The notes: generated by a model not told the origin, from the letters alone. A DNA stretch of 64,000 bases from Bacillus sp. FJAT-29937 (GCF_001509555.1 NZ_LMAS01000010.1:40570-104569), one strand, 5' to 3'; numbered from the stretch's first letter, positions 26,128-35,626 are shown. Translations and numbers: made by a program.

Positions 26128-27265
26128 TTAGCACCCCGTAAACTTCAGATTTTAATAGAATTTTTTGCGCCCAATAGTAATGTGGTTTAATTTCATTCAT
26201 TTTATTAGAGAACTTACTTTTCATCACACCGATTTTCCCATCAGCCTTATCAATAATATTCTTTGCGTCAAGGTATTCTTCGAATGATACTGTATTTAAT
26301 GCCTGTACCGGTCTAATATGGGTAGGGTGAATGATTGTTTTACCTGTCAAACCATTCGTAATATCCATCAATATTTCTCTGATCAGCCCGTCCATATGTT
26401 TATCAATTAATTCTGAGCGAAAATGAATGCCATCCTGACCAAATTTCTCACGAAAAGGTGTCTGTCTTAATTGGGGCTTTAACATCCTTTCCTTTGAAGA
26501 GAAATACTCCCATACAGGGCCTGAAATTACATAGGGATGATCAGAGCGCAAGAAAATATTAACGATATCAGAAATGCAATCGCGAATAACGGCAATATCA
26601 TATACAGTCGTATCCGAATTTCTGCGTATGCCATATAATCCGCAAAAATCAGTGGCCCCGATTCGTATATTTAGAATGAGATCCTCATATTGGTCTACTA
26701 AATATTTTATAGCCATTAGCTCATCAAGTCTTGTTTCTTTTTCAATAACCTTTTTCGTTTCTAATATCGGAAGTGCAAACAGTCGATGGCCTGCATCATT
26801 AAGCCTTCTGATTTCCTCTAAAACTAGCTTGTCCTTATCGGGAGAAAATTTCGGTATGACGATGCCCGTTAATAAATCCAAACCTTTTTCAATACGATTA
26901 ATTAATCGCTTTAGCTGTTCATAACTGCGAATACGGATAAACATTAATGGCAGGTCATCCTCTATTAAAAGACCTTTCTCCATATCTTCTTTTAAATTTC
27001 TTAGTTCCTGTATAAGCATAAGCTCAGCAAGTTCTACTTCCTCGTCTCCGATTGCATCCTCTAAGCAAATAACCATGGAGGTCAACCCTGAATGTTTTTT
27101 CGTTAGGAGGTCCTGATGAATATTTGGACGGGTTGCCGGCATATAAAGCGTTGCCCCCAGCGCATTAGATAGGATGTCTTTCCTAGAATTTCGTGTAAAC
27201 TCTTGAGGCTTTTTATAAAAGATTTCATTGCAATGAAAATCGCTAAGGTTTGTAAATAATCTCAT
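26054..27265 (-). CDS. HpcH/HpaI aldolase/citrate lyase-like C-C bond lyase
   Basis: About 403 residues, TIM barrel of the citrate lyase beta/HpcH group. Conserved: LYMPATRP, CLEDAIGDEEVE with the metal-binding acid, FIRIRSYEQL, and RIGATDFCGLYGIRR. The C-terminus adds about 100 residues (GKTIIHPTHIRPVQALNTVS...). In Ter clusters this lyase is predicted to make or cleave a C-C bond in the biosynthetic module. GGAG nine bases upstream favours ATG 27265 over the TTG at 27286. The preceding gene is terC, separated by a weak hairpin. Confidence 0.85.
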   Translation of the reverse strand: MRLFTNLSDFHCNEIFYKKPQEFTRNSRKDILSNALGATLYMPATRPNIHQDLLTKKHSGLTSMVICLEDAIGDEEVELAELMLIQELRNLKEDMEKGLLIEDDLPLMFIRIRSYEQLKRLINRIEKGLDLLTGIVIPKFSPDKDKLVLEEIRRLNDAGHRLFALPILETKKVIEKETRLDELMAIKYLVDQYEDLILNIRIGATDFCGLYGIRRNSDTTVYDIAVIRDCISDIVNIFLRSDHPYVISGPVWEYFSSKERMLKPQLRQTPFREKFGQDGIHFRSELIDKHMDGLIREILMDITNGLTGKTIIHPTHIRPVQALNTVSFEEYLDAKNIIDKADGKIGVMKSKFSNKMNEIKPHYYWAQKILLKSEVYGVLNEEYTYIDLLTNEIYASDPQPVKR

Positions 27266-27318
27266 CCCTGTTTGCTCCGTTTCCAATTAATTAACAAACT
27301 TAAAATAGGTAAAAAGAA

Positions 27319-27345
27319 AGGGAGCGGACATTTGTCTGTTCCCTA
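27319..27345 (-). terminator. Imperfect hairpin between terC and the lyase gene
   Basis: AGGGA/TCCCT pairs, with wobble pairing inside, and a T-rich minus-strand flank (TTTCTTTTT). It could attenuate read-through from terD-terC into the biosynthetic genes. No strong promoter is visible after it. Confidence 0.5.
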
Positions 27346-27364
27346 GAGTTTATATAGTAATCTA

Positions 27365-28135
27365 TTATTCACCAGCAGCTGCAGCCTTCTTTTTGTTCAT
27401 GAAGTGAATAACGAAAGTTGCTGCAAATGTGATTAATAAGATGATAAAGAAAACAACATGGTGTATATGAATGCCAGCTACACCCAATAGCATTTTAACA
27501 GAGATGATTAGAATTAGAACATATGCTGATGTTTCAAGTTCTGGTACTCGGTCAATAAGCTTTAGGAATACACCTGCAATTCCACGCATCATTAAGACGC
27601 CAAGCATACCGCCTAATAATAATACCCAGATTTCCTGACTGACTCCGAATGCAGCTAATACACTGTCAACAGAGAAAGCGATATCCATTAATTCAACTGC
27701 AACTACAGTTCCCCAAAATGTTCCAAAGAGACGAATTAATAATCCGCTTTGATTCATTCCTTCAATTTCATCTTCATCTGCTTCGGCTTCTTTCTTCTTG
27801 TCAATAAAGTATTTAATAGCTAGCCAAGCAAGATATCCGGCTCCTAATATTTTTACCCACCATAGCTTGATTAAGAAAACGCCAATACCGATTGCGATAA
27901 AGCGGAAAACATAAGCCCCTAATAAACCATAAAAAAGTGCTTTCTTCCGTTGTTTCTCAGGTAAATGCTTTACCATTACTGCAAGAACGAGCGCATTATC
28001 TGCCGATAAAAGCCCTTCTAAAATAACAAGTGTTCCTATTAATCCCCAGCTAACTGGGTCTGATAAAACTTGAACCCACATTTCCCAATTAAAAAACTGG
28101 GAATAAGTGTGTAATATACCTTCTAATATCGTCAT
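27365..28135 (-). CDS. terC: TerC-family integral membrane protein (YceF-like)
   Basis: 256 residues, about seven membrane segments. TerC hallmarks are LEGLLSADNALVLAVMV (Asp/Asn in helix 2) and AVELMDIAFSVDSVLAAFG, whose acidic residues suggest metal-ion handling. A charged loop (KKEAEADEDEIEG) is cytosolic. Recent work on the family links it to manganese export; here it sits in a TerD context, as B. subtilis yceF does. It follows terD by 154 bp and has GGGAGG upstream. Confidence 0.92.
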   Translation of the reverse strand: MTILEGILHTYSQFFNWEMWVQVLSDPVSWGLIGTLVILEGLLSADNALVLAVMVKHLPEKQRKKALFYGLLGAYVFRFIAIGIGVFLIKLWWVKILGAGYLAWLAIKYFIDKKKEAEADEDEIEGMNQSGLLIRLFGTFWGTVVAVELMDIAFSVDSVLAAFGVSQEIWVLLLGGMLGVLMMRGIAGVFLKLIDRVPELETSAYVLILIISVKMLLGVAGIHIHHVVFFIILLITFAATFVIHFMNKKKAAAAGE

Positions 28136-28289
28136 TCTTGATTGTTCCTCCCGAAAATGTCTAGTTTTTGTGTGTAGGATTATTCACATTTTAACTGATA
28201 AGAGGATATGCAGTATACAGCCTATTAGCAAAAGGAATGAACTGCCAGCATATCCAATGGAAAATTTCACTAATAATTACGATCTTGCA

Positions 28290-28871
28290 TTAGCCAACCT
28301 GCAATCCGAAATCTTTTGCTAATGCAGCTAGGCCGCCTTGATAGCCGCTTCCAATTGCATTAAATTTCCATTCGCCATTATGTCTGTATAATTCACCCAC
28401 TACAATGGCTGTTTCTATTGAGAAGTCTTCCCCTAAATCATAGCGGATTAGCTCCTCGCCGGAATCTTCGCTTATAATCCGAGCATAAGCATTGGAAACC
28501 TGGCCAAAGTTTTGATTGCGAGCTTCTCCATCATGAATGGTAATTGTGAATGTGATGCGCTGCACATTAGCTGGAACATTCGCTAAATTAACTTTAACCT
28601 GTTCATCGTCGCCATCACCTGCACCAGTACGGTTATCACCTGTATGTACAACAGAACCATTTCCGCCATTCGTATTGTTATAAAATATAAAGTCGCTATC
28701 AGATGCTACTTTTCCATTATCGCCTAGCAGGAACACGGAAGAGTCCAGGTCAAAATCATTCCCGCCATCATATTTATTTACATCCCATCCTAAGCCTACA
28801 ACCACTTTTGATAGTCCAGGATTCGTTTTTGTTAAATCTACTTTTTGCCCTTTTGATAAACTTACAGCCAT
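28290..28871 (-). CDS. TerD-family protein (YceD/YceE-like), first gene of Ter operon
   Basis: 193 residues with [40 protein letters not shown] and [21 protein letters not shown], the acidic calcium-site motif. It is closer to canonical TerD than the Gly-rich copy at 18886. TTTGGAGG gives the start. It is preceded by an ECF-sigma promoter, so it heads the stress-induced unit that continues into terC and probably the biosynthetic genes. Confidence 0.92.
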   Translation of the reverse strand: MAVSLSKGQKVDLTKTNPGLSKVVVGLGWDVNKYDGGNDFDLDSSVFLLGDNGKVASDSDFIFYNNTNGGNGSVVHTGDNRTGAGDGDDEQVKVNLANVPANVQRITFTITIHDGEARNQNFGQVSNAYARIISEDSGEELIRYDLGEDFSIETAIVVGELYRHNGEWKFNAIGSGYQGGLAALAKDFGLQVG

Positions 28872-28905
28872 TTTATTACCTCCAAAAAAAAGAATATGTT
28901 TTATT

Positions 28906-28931
28906 TACGATGCATTTCGAAAAAGGTTTCA
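28906..28931 (-). promoter_or_regulatory. ECF-sigma (SigW/SigM/SigX type) promoter of the Ter operon
   Basis: Minus strand TGAAAC, 16 bases, CGTA: an exact match to the core elements shared by the B. subtilis extracytoplasmic-function sigma factors. It lies 35 bases before the terD start. The yce genes of B. subtilis are also controlled by such sigmas plus SigB. Confidence 0.75.
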
Positions 28932-28957
28932 ATATACTAAAAAAATTTTCGTTTTAT

Positions 28958-29563
28958 TTAGCTCATCCACTTCGGCGGAGTATTTTTGTCCCAATAAATA
29001 CTTCCGAGCTCATGGTGTGTTTGAAATTGGTCATGATGTGTATGGTAGTGAAAGTTAAACCAATATCCTTGCTGTGGAGGCTGATCTCTTCTAACATGGA
29101 AACGAATAATATCTTCACTAGTCTTTTCATTACTAATATTAAAAATCTTCTCTGAGTGACCTTTGCCAGGGCTTTCAGTTACTGTTAAATTGGCCAACTC
29201 TTCTTCAGGGTATTGTGCAGCAACGTTTATTATCGCCTTTGCAATATTAGGTAAGATGACCTCAGTAAATTCATTTTCAATGACAGGTTTAATCCTTGCC
29301 CCAAACTTCGTATAGGATTGGGTTTCGGCTTCCATAAGCATGTGACTAATAAATTCCTCTTTACTAATATACCCAACAGATTCATCTGCCAATGCAGAAT
29401 GATCAATTACACTTTTATCTTCCGATGAAGCATCAAAAATATCTTTTTTCGATGTTTTTACTGCATTGGAATCATCATAAAGAAAAGCTTGTGAAGGTGA
29501 AACCAGTCCAAAGGTTAAAATGGTTACCATGACAACAAGTGATTTACGAAGCCAATGAGGCAT
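28958..29563 (-). CDS. ypjP: YpjP family secreted protein
   Basis: 201 residues with an N-terminal signal or anchor (WLRKSLVVMVTILTFGLVSPSQA) and an acidic exported domain ending in ...HHELGSIYWDKNTPPKWMS. The His-rich stretch HYHTHHDQFQTHH near the C-terminus is notable and might bind metal. It matches B. subtilis YpjP, whose gene lies near thyB-dfrA; here the Ter cluster separates them. Function unknown. Confidence 0.83.
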   Translation of the reverse strand: MPHWLRKSLVVMVTILTFGLVSPSQAFLYDDSNAVKTSKKDIFDASSEDKSVIDHSALADESVGYISKEEFISHMLMEAETQSYTKFGARIKPVIENEFTEVILPNIAKAIINVAAQYPEEELANLTVTESPGKGHSEKIFNISNEKTSEDIIRFHVRRDQPPQQGYWFNFHYHTHHDQFQTHHELGSIYWDKNTPPKWMS

Positions 29564-29582
29564 AGATTAAACCCTCCTACCG

Positions 29583-30767
29583 TTACTGATTCGTAACTTC
29601 TTCTAATATCCCTGACTGCTTAATATTGCGAACCGCTTCTTTTAATTTTTCTTCTGACTGTACAAGAGCAATTCTCACATAACCCTCTCCCCAAGATCCA
29701 AATGCATTTCCAGGAGTGACGACTACATTTGCACGATTTATTAGTTCAATGGCAAATTCCTTTGACGTAAAGGACGCAGGAACTTCTGCCCAAACAAACA
29801 TAGAAGCTTTAGGCTCACTGACATTCCAGCCAATTTCCCGTAAGCCGTCCACTAGAACATCTCTTCTATTCTTATAGATCGCTCGCAGATCATTTAGGAA
29901 ATTTGATTCATCTGTCAATGCCTTTGCAGCTGCAGCCTGTATCGGAAAAAACACACCGTAATCCACATTTGACTTAAAATTGGCAAGCATCGTAATAATT
30001 TCTTGATTTCCTGCCGCATAAGCAATTCTGCAGCCAGCCATGTTAAAGCTTTTTGATAATGAATTCATTTCAATACCGACATCCATCGCTCCGTCAACTG
30101 ACAGAAAGCTAATTGGCTGTTCATCATAATAAAGTTCAGAATAGGCAAAATCGTGTAAAATAACGATATTGTATTTTTTCGCATAGGCGATTGCCGCTTC
30201 AAAGAAAGCTTTCGTACCCATTGCCGGAACAGGATTCCCTGGAAAATTCAATATCATTAACTTTGCTTTTTCACTTATTTCCACAGGAATTTCGGAAAAG
30301 TCAGGAAGAAATTGATTTTCCTTTTTTAATGGCATCGGATATAATTTCGCTCCTGCCATACTAACCCCTGTTTCATATGCAGTATACCCCGGATCAGGTA
30401 CGAGCACATAATCACCAGGATTACATAGGACCATTGGGAAATGGACTAATCCGTCCTGAGACCCCATTAAAAGTGAAACATTTGACCTTGGATCAAGCGA
30501 CACACGAAAGCGTCGGTCATAATAGGCGGCTACTGCTTCGTGAAAATCATCAGTCCCTTTCATCGTATAACCATATAGATTAGGGTTCTTCGCTAATTCA
30601 GCAATCGTTTCCGTCACAACAGACGGCGGCGGAGTATCTGGACTGCCCACGCTTAAATCCACAATCTCTTGTCCTTCTGAAAGCTTTAATTTTTTGTAAT
30701 AAGCTAATTCTGAAAAGATACTTTCCTGAAAAGAATTCATTCTCTCTGCCATTGTTATTTTCATCAT
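29583..30767 (-). CDS. Class I/II PLP aminotransferase (DapL/AlaT-like)
   Basis: 394 residues, fold-type I. Motifs: VDLSVGSPDTPPP, MGSQDGLVHFPMVLCNPGDYVLVPDPGYTAY, NFPGNPVPA, HDFAYSELYYD, and the PLP lysine in MNSLSKSFNMAGCR. It resembles LL-diaminopimelate or alanine aminotransferase-type enzymes; sequence alone does not fix the substrate. Of two adjacent ATGs, 30767 lies eight bases from GAGGG. It is followed 19 bp later by ypjP, so cotranscription is possible though functionally unexplained. Confidence 0.85.
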   Translation of the reverse strand: MMKITMAERMNSFQESIFSELAYYKKLKLSEGQEIVDLSVGSPDTPPPSVVTETIAELAKNPNLYGYTMKGTDDFHEAVAAYYDRRFRVSLDPRSNVSLLMGSQDGLVHFPMVLCNPGDYVLVPDPGYTAYETGVSMAGAKLYPMPLKKENQFLPDFSEIPVEISEKAKLMILNFPGNPVPAMGTKAFFEAAIAYAKKYNIVILHDFAYSELYYDEQPISFLSVDGAMDVGIEMNSLSKSFNMAGCRIAYAAGNQEIITMLANFKSNVDYGVFFPIQAAAAKALTDESNFLNDLRAIYKNRRDVLVDGLREIGWNVSEPKASMFVWAEVPASFTSKEFAIELINRANVVVTPGNAFGSWGEGYVRIALVQSEEKLKEAVRNIKQSGILEEVTNQ

Positions 30768-30929
30768 TCATGTTTCCCTCTCTATTTAATTACGGTATCA
30801 ATGCTATTATTCTATTATACTTGCTTTTACGTAGAAAAGGAAAAATGGTTTTTAAATTTTTTTAAATCATAAAAATTATGGCTTAGATTTTCACTAAGCA
30901 AGAGAATTACAAGTAATAAGCTTGTATAG

Positions 30930-30957
30930 TTGCAATTATTTTCGGGAATAGTATACT
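30930..30957 (+). promoter_or_regulatory. Sigma-A promoter for the 25-residue membrane microprotein
   Basis: TTGCAA, 16 bases, TATACT on the plus strand. Initiation near 30965 would give a 40-base leader before GTG 31005. Confidence 0.6.
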
Positions 30958-31004
30958 GAAAATTCCATATAACTTAAATAATATCAGTGAAAGGGGATAT
31001 TCCT

Positions 31005-31082
31005 GTGGATTTGTCACTTGTCATCACATTCATTATTTTTCTTATGCTAGGGTATTTTGTTTATTTAGCCATCGCAGATTAA
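31005..31082 (+). CDS. Membrane microprotein, 25 residues
   Basis: The ORF starts at GTG 31005 with AAAGGGG eight bases upstream and reads MDLSLVITFIIFL... ending in YLAIAD. Nearly the whole peptide is one membrane helix. A promoter upstream and a perfect-looking terminator 13 bases downstream frame it as a complete transcription unit. The GYFVYLAI ending loosely recalls KdpF-like or other transporter-associated small helices, but no such partner is adjacent, so no function is proposed. Confidence 0.6.
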   Translation: MDLSLVITFIIFLMLGYFVYLAIAD

Positions 31083-31094
31083 TGGCAAAACGAA

Positions 31095-31128
31095 AAGGAA
31101 GGGAGTATGTGAAAATACTTCCTTCCTT
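31095..31128. terminator. Terminator for the microprotein and ypiP
   Basis: AAGGAAGGGAGTAT pairs with ATACTTCCTTCCTT (one wobble). It lies between convergent units and can serve both. Confidence 0.75.
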
Positions 31129-31134
31129 ATTTCA

Positions 31135-31920
31135 TCAAGTTTTAATTAATACTCCAAAATGAAACTTGGAGGATTTTCTTATTTTTACGTCAAAATGAAA
31201 CTTTTCAAATCTAGAGCTTCGAAAATGATCCTTCAAAACGACCCGTTCCTTTGCGACTCTTAATGCCTCGTCTATTAATTTCTGAGTGATATCCTCGTAG
31301 ACGGCAAACCGGCTTAGAGCCTTTATCCCGTCAGATTCTAGAATATGCTCTTCAAACATCGGATCAAAATAAACAATGTCATAGGACTGATCAGGAAGAC
31401 CTTCGAGATAGGATAGGGAAAGCCTATTTACAACCTCTATTTGCTTCATAGCTTCATTCATCGCAGGAATCTCCGCATCCCAAGATTTCAGCCCCTTATT
31501 AACCATATAAGCCAAAAAGGGATTTGCTTCTATTCCCGTTACTTTCCCTCTATTACCTGCTACGAAGCTTGCCACTATACTATCTGATGCAAGTCCTAAT
31601 GTGCAATCAAGAACTGTTTTCCCAGAACATACGGATGCTGCCTCAATAAAAGGATCATGTTCTCCTTTCATTATCCTCTTTATTCTGAACATGGCTGAAT
31701 TCGGATGAAAAAAGAATGGCTCCTTTTCACCGAGCGGGTAAAGCTCAAGTCTCTCTTTCCCGACAACGATACAATCATCTTTTTCAATCTTTTGAATGGC
31801 CGCAACAGAACGCTTTTTTCTCTCAATATATTTACTGTCTAATTCCTTTGCTATACTGATTGCATAGGCAGTCATGTCTTCATTAGTTCTGCCGGCTGTT
31901 GTAATAATCATCTCAGTCAC
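31135..31920 (-). CDS. ypiP: Class I SAM-dependent methyltransferase YpiP
   Basis: 261 residues. Motif I reads VLDCTLGLASDSIVASF, motif II GIEANPF, and the IVYFDPMFEEHI block is the (D/N)PPF-like active-site segment typical of RsmJ-like rRNA methyltransferases, suggesting a nucleic-acid substrate. It is the counterpart of B. subtilis ypiP, which is close to yphP as here. The N-terminus (IITTAGRTNEDMTAYAISIAKEL) is family-typical. Confidence 0.85.
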   Translation of the reverse strand: MTEMIITTAGRTNEDMTAYAISIAKELDSKYIERKKRSVAAIQKIEKDDCIVVGKERLELYPLGEKEPFFFHPNSAMFRIKRIMKGEHDPFIEAASVCSGKTVLDCTLGLASDSIVASFVAGNRGKVTGIEANPFLAYMVNKGLKSWDAEIPAMNEAMKQIEVVNRLSLSYLEGLPDQSYDIVYFDPMFEEHILESDGIKALSRFAVYEDITQKLIDEALRVAKERVVLKDHFRSSRFEKFHFDVKIRKSSKFHFGVLIKT

Positions 31921-31971
31921 CCGTATCTAATAAAGAAAAGGACGTCAAAAGACATCCTAATCAATCCGTAT

Positions 31972-32406
31972 TTAACAATTAGCTTCAAATGCAGAAAGTA
32001 GATTTTCCATAATTGTTTCCATGGAATGGTCTTCAATATCATGACGATGAATAAAATGAACCACTTCTTTCCCTTTTAATAAAGCCATTGATGGTGAAGA
32101 TGGCTCTAATCCGTCAAAGTATTCTCTCATTTTCGCAGTCGCATCTTTTTCCTGCCCAGCAAAAACAGTAACCAAATGATCAGGTTTTTTCTCCGTTCTT
32201 AGCACAGCTTGAGTTGCTGCTGGACGAGCAAGCCCTGCTGCACATCCGCAAACTGAATTGACAACGACAAGTGTCGTTCCTTCAACGTTTTCCACGAATT
32301 GCTCAACCTCTTCAGCTGATAATAATTCCTTGAAACCGGCCTGTACAAGCTCTTGTCTCATTGGTTTAACCATTTGCTTCATATATTCTTCATAAGCCAT
32401 TGACAT
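31972..32406 (-). CDS. brxA: Bacilliredoxin BrxA/YphP
   Basis: 144 residues, thioredoxin-like DUF1094 fold with the active-site motif CGC at residues 53-55 (NSVCGCAAGLARP). Bacilliredoxins remove bacillithiol from mixed disulfides on proteins after oxidative stress, so the organism presumably makes bacillithiol. The start at 32406 or the ATG two codons later cannot be separated with certainty. It lies next to ypiP as in B. subtilis. Confidence 0.92.
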   Translation of the reverse strand: MSMAYEEYMKQMVKPMRQELVQAGFKELLSAEEVEQFVENVEGTTLVVVNSVCGCAAGLARPAATQAVLRTEKKPDHLVTVFAGQEKDATAKMREYFDGLEPSSPSMALLKGKEVVHFIHRHDIEDHSMETIMENLLSAFEANC

Positions 32407-32490
32407 CTTAAAAACATCTCCCGTTCATCAATTAATATGGATACGATACTATAATCTATGCTAACTTTCAAAAAGAACGAATATATAATA

Positions 32491-33618
32491 TTAATTCTTT
32501 CTTGCTTCCGTCATTTGCTTCCAAACAGATCCTTTTGCTTCTTCTCCTTGCTCGATTCTTTCGATAGCAAGTTTTATTTGCATACTTACCTCAAATTCCG
32601 GATCATTTTCAGCAGCTTTAAGGGCAGGGATAGCCATTTCATCTCCTGCCTCATAAAGGAACATCGCTGCACGCCAGCGGACAAGCTTGCTGCTATCTGT
32701 TAATGCTTCCATCATTTCTGGCATGGCTTCTTTAAAGCCTAAATCAGAAAGACAGTCGCCAGCTGTTCTTCTGACAGTGACCGTTTTGTCTTTCAAAGCC
32801 TTATACAGAAGAGGCAAAACTTGTTCATCTTCAATCATTCCTAAATAAACGGTTGCTAATCTTCTAATAGAAGCCTTTTCATCCTGCAAAGCTTTTTCCA
32901 ACACTGGCAAATCAGATATTTCAGGATCATCCATTTGTTCAAGCTTCTGGTAACGGATGCGCCAATCTTTGTCATCCAAATCGTTTAGACTCACTTTAAT
33001 TCGATTGGGTACAAGCTTTTGATTGCTTTTTTCAGGACTTTTAGATTGCTCAACTAATTGATTAAGCCGGCTATCCGGATAGGCTGCCATTAACTCTTCA
33101 ACAACCTCATTCCCTACTTGATCAAATTCACCATAGCGGACTCCTACTTCAATCCATTTACGAACTAGTACGACATTATCCTCTTTTGACTGCGCTTCGG
33201 AAAGTGCATTCATAAACACTTCCGGCAGTCCAAAACGTCGTTCTTCCGAGCCGTCTGTCAGCTTCACTTGCATGGGAATCTCTTTATATTTTTGAACAAA
33301 TACTTTGATTTCACCAAAATGGTCATTCGTCTTCGGCCGATCTTCATTTTGAGCTTCTGCCGATTCACCGAATGCGACTCTAACTTGAGGAAGAATTTCC
33401 TTCCAATCATATTTAGCGTTTCTTTCCACCGCTAAAAAGTCTGCTACATGATATACACCTTTCACTCCATCAATAATAAGTATCTGTTGAATAATCTTTG
33501 GTGCACCCTCACTGTTTTCCTTTTTATAATTATTGCTTTTCCCCATTGGCAGCTCTTCATCCAAAATAACCTTCATCGTATTCGGACTTGGAGTGGGTTC
33601 TATTGATAATATCTTCAC
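32491..33618 (-). CDS. ypgR: Conserved virulence factor C family protein YpgR (NifU N-terminal plus HEAT repeats)
   Basis: 375 residues. The first 80 residues (ILSIEPTPSPNTMKVIL) are a NifU/Nfu N-terminal-like domain; the second half contains HEAT/PBS-lyase repeats, for example DEKASIRRLATVYLGMIEDEQVLPLLYKALKDKTVTVRRTAGDCL. The family includes CvfC of Staphylococcus aureus. The role is probably protein-protein scaffolding; the iron-sulfur scaffold link is suggested only by the N-terminal domain. It lies beside brxA, the B. subtilis order. Confidence 0.87.
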   Translation of the reverse strand: MKILSIEPTPSPNTMKVILDEELPMGKSNNYKKENSEGAPKIIQQILIIDGVKGVYHVADFLAVERNAKYDWKEILPQVRVAFGESAEAQNEDRPKTNDHFGEIKVFVQKYKEIPMQVKLTDGSEERRFGLPEVFMNALSEAQSKEDNVVLVRKWIEVGVRYGEFDQVGNEVVEELMAAYPDSRLNQLVEQSKSPEKSNQKLVPNRIKVSLNDLDDKDWRIRYQKLEQMDDPEISDLPVLEKALQDEKASIRRLATVYLGMIEDEQVLPLLYKALKDKTVTVRRTAGDCLSDLGFKEAMPEMMEALTDSSKLVRWRAAMFLYEAGDEMAIPALKAAENDPEFEVSMQIKLAIERIEQGEEAKGSVWKQMTEARKN

Positions 33619-33748
33619 GGCAAAATCACCCTTTACACTATAATCAGCATCTTAACTACACTAATATTAACATAAAGTGGTGATAAAGTAGGCATTTGCA
33701 AGCTTGGAACTTAGCTGGAGATGCCTTTATCGTGTTAAAAATAGATGA

Positions 33749-35626
33749 TTATTCTACAAGCTCAGAAAGATATGTCCAGCGCTCAATCAAATGTTCAAGT
33801 TTTTCGTTTAATTCTGCTTCCTCATCCATGAGTTTTTGTGCTTTTTCAAAATCGCTGCCCGTGTTTGCCATTTCTTCAGCAATTTGTTCAATCCGGGCTT
33901 CAACTTCAGCGATTTTCTCATCAATTCCGTCCCATTCTCTTTGCTCATTATAACTAAGCTTTTTCTTCTTCGGTTTTTCCCTTTCCTTCACTACTTGTGC
34001 TGCCGCTTTTACTTGGATATTGGATTTCTCCGCTTCCTTTTCTAGATATTCAGTGTAATTCCCATAGAAGGAACCGATAAACCCATTCCCATTTAAGATG
34101 AGCAGCTGATCAGCGACTTTGTCGAGGAAATAACGATCATGGGATACAGTGATGACAACACCTGGAAAATCTTCAAGATAATCCTCTAAAACCGTTAAAG
34201 TTTGGGTATCAAGATTATTTGTCGGTTCATCAAGCAGCAGAACATTTGGCTCAGACATTAAAATTTTCAATAAATATAACCGGCGTTTTTCTCCTCCAGA
34301 GAGCTTTCTGATTGGTGTCCCATGAGTATAAGAAGGAAATAAAAATCTTTCCAGCATTTGTGCTGCGGAAATCGTCTTCCCATCCGAGGTTTCAACAACT
34401 TCTGCCGTTTCCTTTAAATATTCAATCATGCGCTTATTATCATCCATATCTTCGCTTTCCTGTGTATAATAAGCGATTTTCACGGTCTGGCCGATAATGA
34501 CCTCGCCAGAATCTAAAGGGATTTTTCCAGCAAGAACGTTCATAAGTGTTGATTTTCCAGAGCCATTTTTACCGATAATGCCCATCCGATCTCCTGGCTT
34601 CACGAGCAAATCAAAATCATTTAAGATGACTTGATCTCCATATTTCTTTGTGGCAGATTTCAATTCAAAAACCTGCTTTCCGAGCCGGCTGCCGCTTAAT
34701 GACATGTCGAGTTTTTCGGACGATTTCACAGAAGCAAGCTCGTTATCTAAGCTTTCAAATCTCTGTATTCTCGCTTTTTGCTTCGTTGTGCGCGCTTTTG
34801 CTCCCCTTCTAATCCATTCTAATTCTCTTCTATATAGATTTTTTTGCTTTTCAATGGTTGCCGCGTCATTTTCTTCGCGAATCGCTTTCGCTTCTAAGAA
34901 GGCCGCATAATTCCCTTTATAGCTATAAAGCTTTCCGCCCTCCAGCTCAAACATTCTGTTCGTTACTCGATCAAGAAAATAACGATCATGGGTAACTAAC
35001 AAAAGTGCGCCTTGATATCTGCCTAAATATTCTTCAAGCCATTTGACGGAATCATAATCAAGATGGTTTGTAGGCTCATCAAGAATAAGCAAATCTGGAG
35101 ACTGAATTAAGCTTTGTGCAAGAGAAACCCTTTTCTTTTGTCCGCCAGAAAGCTCTCCAATTTTTTTATTAAAGTCTTCAATTCCAAGCTTCGTTAAAAT
35201 AGATTTTGCATTTGTGCTTGCATCCCAAGCATTCAATGCATCCATTCTCTTCTGCAGATCAAATAGTTTTTCTTGAAAAACTTGATTTTCAGGGTCAATG
35301 TTCATTTGGACTAGGGCCTGCTCATATTCTCTTAGCAAAACAAGAACTGGGGCATCACCGGCAAAGACTTGATCTAAAACAGTCATTTGATGGTCCAAAT
35401 CAGGCTCTTGTTCAGAATAAGAAATCGTATAGTCCTTTGGCGCCACGATTTCTCCAGAATCAGACAAATCTACTCCTGCAACAATTTTCAATAGGGATGA
35501 CTTCCCTGTCCCATTTACACCGATTAAGCCTACCCTGTCTTTTTCCGATATGGTAAACGAGATATCGTTAAAAAGCTCTTTCTCCCCATACGTCTTTGTA
35601 ATATTTTCAACTGAAATCATTTTCAT
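33749..35626 (-). CDS. ABC-F family ATPase (YfmR/Uup-like)
   Basis: About 625 residues: two ABC ATPase domains (Walker A GVNGTGKSS and GKNGSGKST; signature LSGGQKKR and LSGGEKRR; Walker B LLILDEPTNHLD and VLLLDEPTNNLD), a charged linker between them, and a C-terminal coiled-coil domain (about 545-625). No membrane segments. ABC-F proteins bind the ribosomal E site and rescue stalled translation; the coiled-coil tail and length match YfmR/Uup. It starts in an ATGA overlap with ypgQ, giving tight coupling, which decides the start over the ATG at 35641. Confidence 0.9.
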   Translation of the reverse strand: MKMISVENITKTYGEKELFNDISFTISEKDRVGLIGVNGTGKSSLLKIVAGVDLSDSGEIVAPKDYTISYSEQEPDLDHQMTVLDQVFAGDAPVLVLLREYEQALVQMNIDPENQVFQEKLFDLQKRMDALNAWDASTNAKSILTKLGIEDFNKKIGELSGGQKKRVSLAQSLIQSPDLLILDEPTNHLDYDSVKWLEEYLGRYQGALLLVTHDRYFLDRVTNRMFELEGGKLYSYKGNYAAFLEAKAIREENDAATIEKQKNLYRRELEWIRRGAKARTTKQKARIQRFESLDNELASVKSSEKLDMSLSGSRLGKQVFELKSATKKYGDQVILNDFDLLVKPGDRMGIIGKNGSGKSTLMNVLAGKIPLDSGEVIIGQTVKIAYYTQESEDMDDNKRMIEYLKETAEVVETSDGKTISAAQMLERFLFPSYTHGTPIRKLSGGEKRRLYLLKILMSEPNVLLLDEPTNNLDTQTLTVLEDYLEDFPGVVITVSHDRYFLDKVADQLLILNGNGFIGSFYGNYTEYLEKEAEKSNIQVKAAAQVVKEREKPKKKKLSYNEQREWDGIDEKIAEVEARIEQIAEEMANTGSDFEKAQKLMDEEAELNEKLEHLIERWTYLSELVE

